DNA of 24,276 nucleotides from a virus: the IMG/VR virus record IMGVR_UViG_3300031857_001341, positions 1 through 24,276 of that record. One strand, written 5' to 3'. The position numbers and the translations under genes were made by a program. Numbering within the stretch: position 1 is the first letter of the stretch; each line of letters opens with the position of its first letter. Below the pieces are notes generated by a model. That model saw only the letters and a list, made by a program, of their open reading frames with translations, did no database searches and was not told the DNA's origin. This document shows, piece by piece, positions 23,446-24,276 of the stretch.

Positions 23446-23898
23446 ATGTCAGACGAACTGGGGCTATCCGCTGGTGCCAAGGGTATCAGCGAAGGGATGA
23501 AAACCGGTAGAGAAGCCGGTAGAGAAATTGGCAAGAATATTGAGGAAGTACAGAAGGAAGCAGTAGATGTTGCAAAGCAACAAGCAAACGCAAGAATACA
23601 GGAACGCAGGGAAGCGGAGTTAAGGAAAGAGCGGGCAATATTTAAAGCCCTTGAGGAGTACAAACACCGCAAGAAGATTTCCGATGAGGAGTACCAGCTG
23701 CGCATAGATTTTATAAAGAAGTACGGCACTAAAGAATGGCAGAAGTTAATTGACATTAAGGCCGAGATTGAAAAGCTAGAAAAAGAAGATAAGAAATATT
23801 TTGATGCGGAGTTGGCAAAGGTTAAATGGGTACAGTTTTGGTGTTTTTTAGTGGCAGCGTGGATTGCTTATTACATGGTATGGGGGTCTAAAAAATGA
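23446..23898 (+). CDS. Charged coiled-coil protein with C-terminal membrane helix (150 aa)
   Basis: The N-terminal stretch SDELGLSAGAKGISEGMKT is followed by REAGREIGKNIEEVQKEAV. A long highly charged helix runs to about residue 120 (Lys/Glu/Arg-rich, including ERAIFKALEEYKHRKKISD). One Trp-rich membrane helix follows at about 127-146 (WVQFWCFLVAAWIAYYMVW) and ends in GSKK. It starts 6 bases after the previous stop and overlaps the next ATG by 4 bases. The strongly conserved-looking N-terminus recurs in phages with similar lysis-end clusters, but its role is unknown to me. A membrane-tethered coil could act as a spanin-like bridge, although the orientation (anchor at C-terminus) is the reverse of inner-membrane spanins. 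Confidence 0.6.
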   Translation: MSDELGLSAGAKGISEGMKTGREAGREIGKNIEEVQKEAVDVAKQQANARIQERREAELRKERAIFKALEEYKHRKKISDEEYQLRIDFIKKYGTKEWQKLIDIKAEIEKLEKEDKKYFDAELAKVKWVQFWCFLVAAWIAYYMVWGSKK

Positions 23899-24155
23899 AT
23901 ATGCAAGATGTCTTAAAGGCGGTAATACCAATTTTGGTGGCCTGTATTGCCTGGCTATTGGGCCAAGTATCGTCATTTCAGACCCGTTTGACCCAGATTG
24001 AAGGCAAAATGCCAGCGCTGATTACCAACGAAGGTGTGCCAACGGACAGTCCTATTTCAGCCGAGCGCAGGGCAAAGATGCGTGAGGAACTGTACAAGGA
24101 ACTCCATGACCTCCATGTGCGGGTCAAGTTACTGGAAGAAAGGTCTAAAAAATGA
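23895..24155 (+). CDS. N-terminally anchored coiled-coil protein, possible paralogue of 22796 gene (86 aa)
   Basis: It starts as ATGA on the previous stop and ends ATGA on the next start. Residues 5-24 form a membrane helix (LKAVIPILVACIAWLLG) with Trp at 20, as in the protein at 22796. A short coil and QIEGKMPAL (34-42) follow, parallel to QIEKGLPEL there. The second half (AKMREELYKELHDLHVRVK) is a predicted coiled coil ending in ERSKK. A linker, NEGVPTDSPISAE, separates the halves. The pattern fits an inner-membrane anchored helical protein such as an i-spanin, but I see no overlapping outer-membrane partner. Confidence 0.6.
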   Translation: MNMQDVLKAVIPILVACIAWLLGQVSSFQTRLTQIEGKMPALITNEGVPTDSPISAERRAKMREELYKELHDLHVRVKLLEERSKK

Positions 24156-24238
24156 ATCGATATGACCTACTCGTAGCTACTTGGATGGCAGCAATTTTGT
24201 TTATTTGTATGGGGATTAATTCATGGATGCGTTATTAG
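24152..24238 (+). CDS. Single-helix membrane micro-protein (28 aa)
   Basis: Its ATG overlaps the previous TGA (ATGA), and its TAG lies 16 bases into the next gene. It consists of NRYDLL, a membrane helix (VATWMAAILFICMGI, about residues 8-22) and NSWMRY. There is little beyond the helix. The overlaps on both sides are the only support apart from composition. It might be a small lysis regulator, a leader for the downstream gene or chance, so confidence is modest. Confidence 0.42.
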   Translation: MNRYDLLVATWMAAILFICMGINSWMRY

Positions 24239-24276
24239 GAATACTTAAAGGGGTTGCGCCCGTATTAGCTACTGCC
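24223..24276 (+). CDS. Start of probable phage holin, cut by right edge
   Basis: It begins at ATG 24223 within the end of the previous micro-gene and stays open through 18 codons to the window edge. The visible residues MDALLGILKGVAPVLATA resemble the N-terminus of small phage holins of the 3TM-holin type, which often open with a similar GILKGxAPxxATA stretch. The context (immediately after six small membrane genes) fits a lysis cassette, and an endolysin should follow to the right. Only the N-terminus is visible, so the family assignment is provisional. Confidence 0.45.
   Translation, partial: MDALLGILKGVAPVLATA

Noticed and set aside
23262-23756. A 164-codon minus-strand frame under the membrane genes
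   Set aside because: Shadow of well-supported plus-strand genes; Ser- and Phe-rich composition is the usual reverse complement of Lys/Glu-rich coding.

Overview
The window is the late (packaging, morphogenesis, lysis) region of a double-stranded DNA tailed phage with a P22-like short-tailed (podovirus) virion plan. The evidence is the order small terminase, large terminase, P22-type portal, scaffold, P22-type coat, gp4-like and gp10-like tail accessory factors, then three consecutive candidate ejection proteins. No host gene, integrase, tRNA or RNA gene is visible. Shine-Dalgarno sites of GGAG/AAGGA type point to a Gram-negative host. A freshwater betaproteobacterium is my guess from overall resemblance and is not shown by the sequence.

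Region by region: 2-488 holds three tiny, lysine-rich ORFs chained by TAATG stop/start overlaps (the first is cut by the window edge). They run into a 533-residue protein with an HEIQH metalloprotease-like motif (488-2089). 2064-2453 is a three-gene cassette of very small proteins on the minus strand, the only genes of that polarity. It is separated from the terminase genes by a short intergenic space with a perfect 13-bp palindrome. 2557-8882 is the head module: terS, terL, portal, scaffold, coat and a probable head-fibre protein, closed by a strong intrinsic terminator at 8901-8929.

8947-13795 is an insertion relative to the P22 gene order: a glycosyltransferase-like gene, a small virion-type beta protein, a 921-residue fibre, a fibre-associated or chaperone-like protein and two small, probably paralogous proteins. 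13792-22048 returns to the P22 plan: gp4-like, gp10-like, two small unknowns, and three proteins in the place of P22 gp7, gp20 and gp16. A roughly 65-70 residue beta module occurs once in the gp4-like protein and twice in the gp10-like protein and accounts for much of their extra length. 22051-22794 encodes a collar-domain fibre.

22796-24276 is a run of seven very small genes, six complete and one cut by the edge. Every complete product has one predicted membrane segment or hydrophobic block. The last resembles the start of a holin. This is probably the opening of the lysis cassette; no endolysin is seen, so it should lie to the right.

Nearly all plus-strand genes are tightly packed with overlapping or adjacent stops and starts, consistent with one long late operon. 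The terminator after the coat/head-fibre pair probably lowers expression of the downstream fibre and tail genes relative to coat. The parts most worth following up are the minus-strand cassette with its palindrome, the metalloprotease with its basic micro-proteins, the shared beta module in two neighbouring tail proteins, and the membrane micro-protein array.
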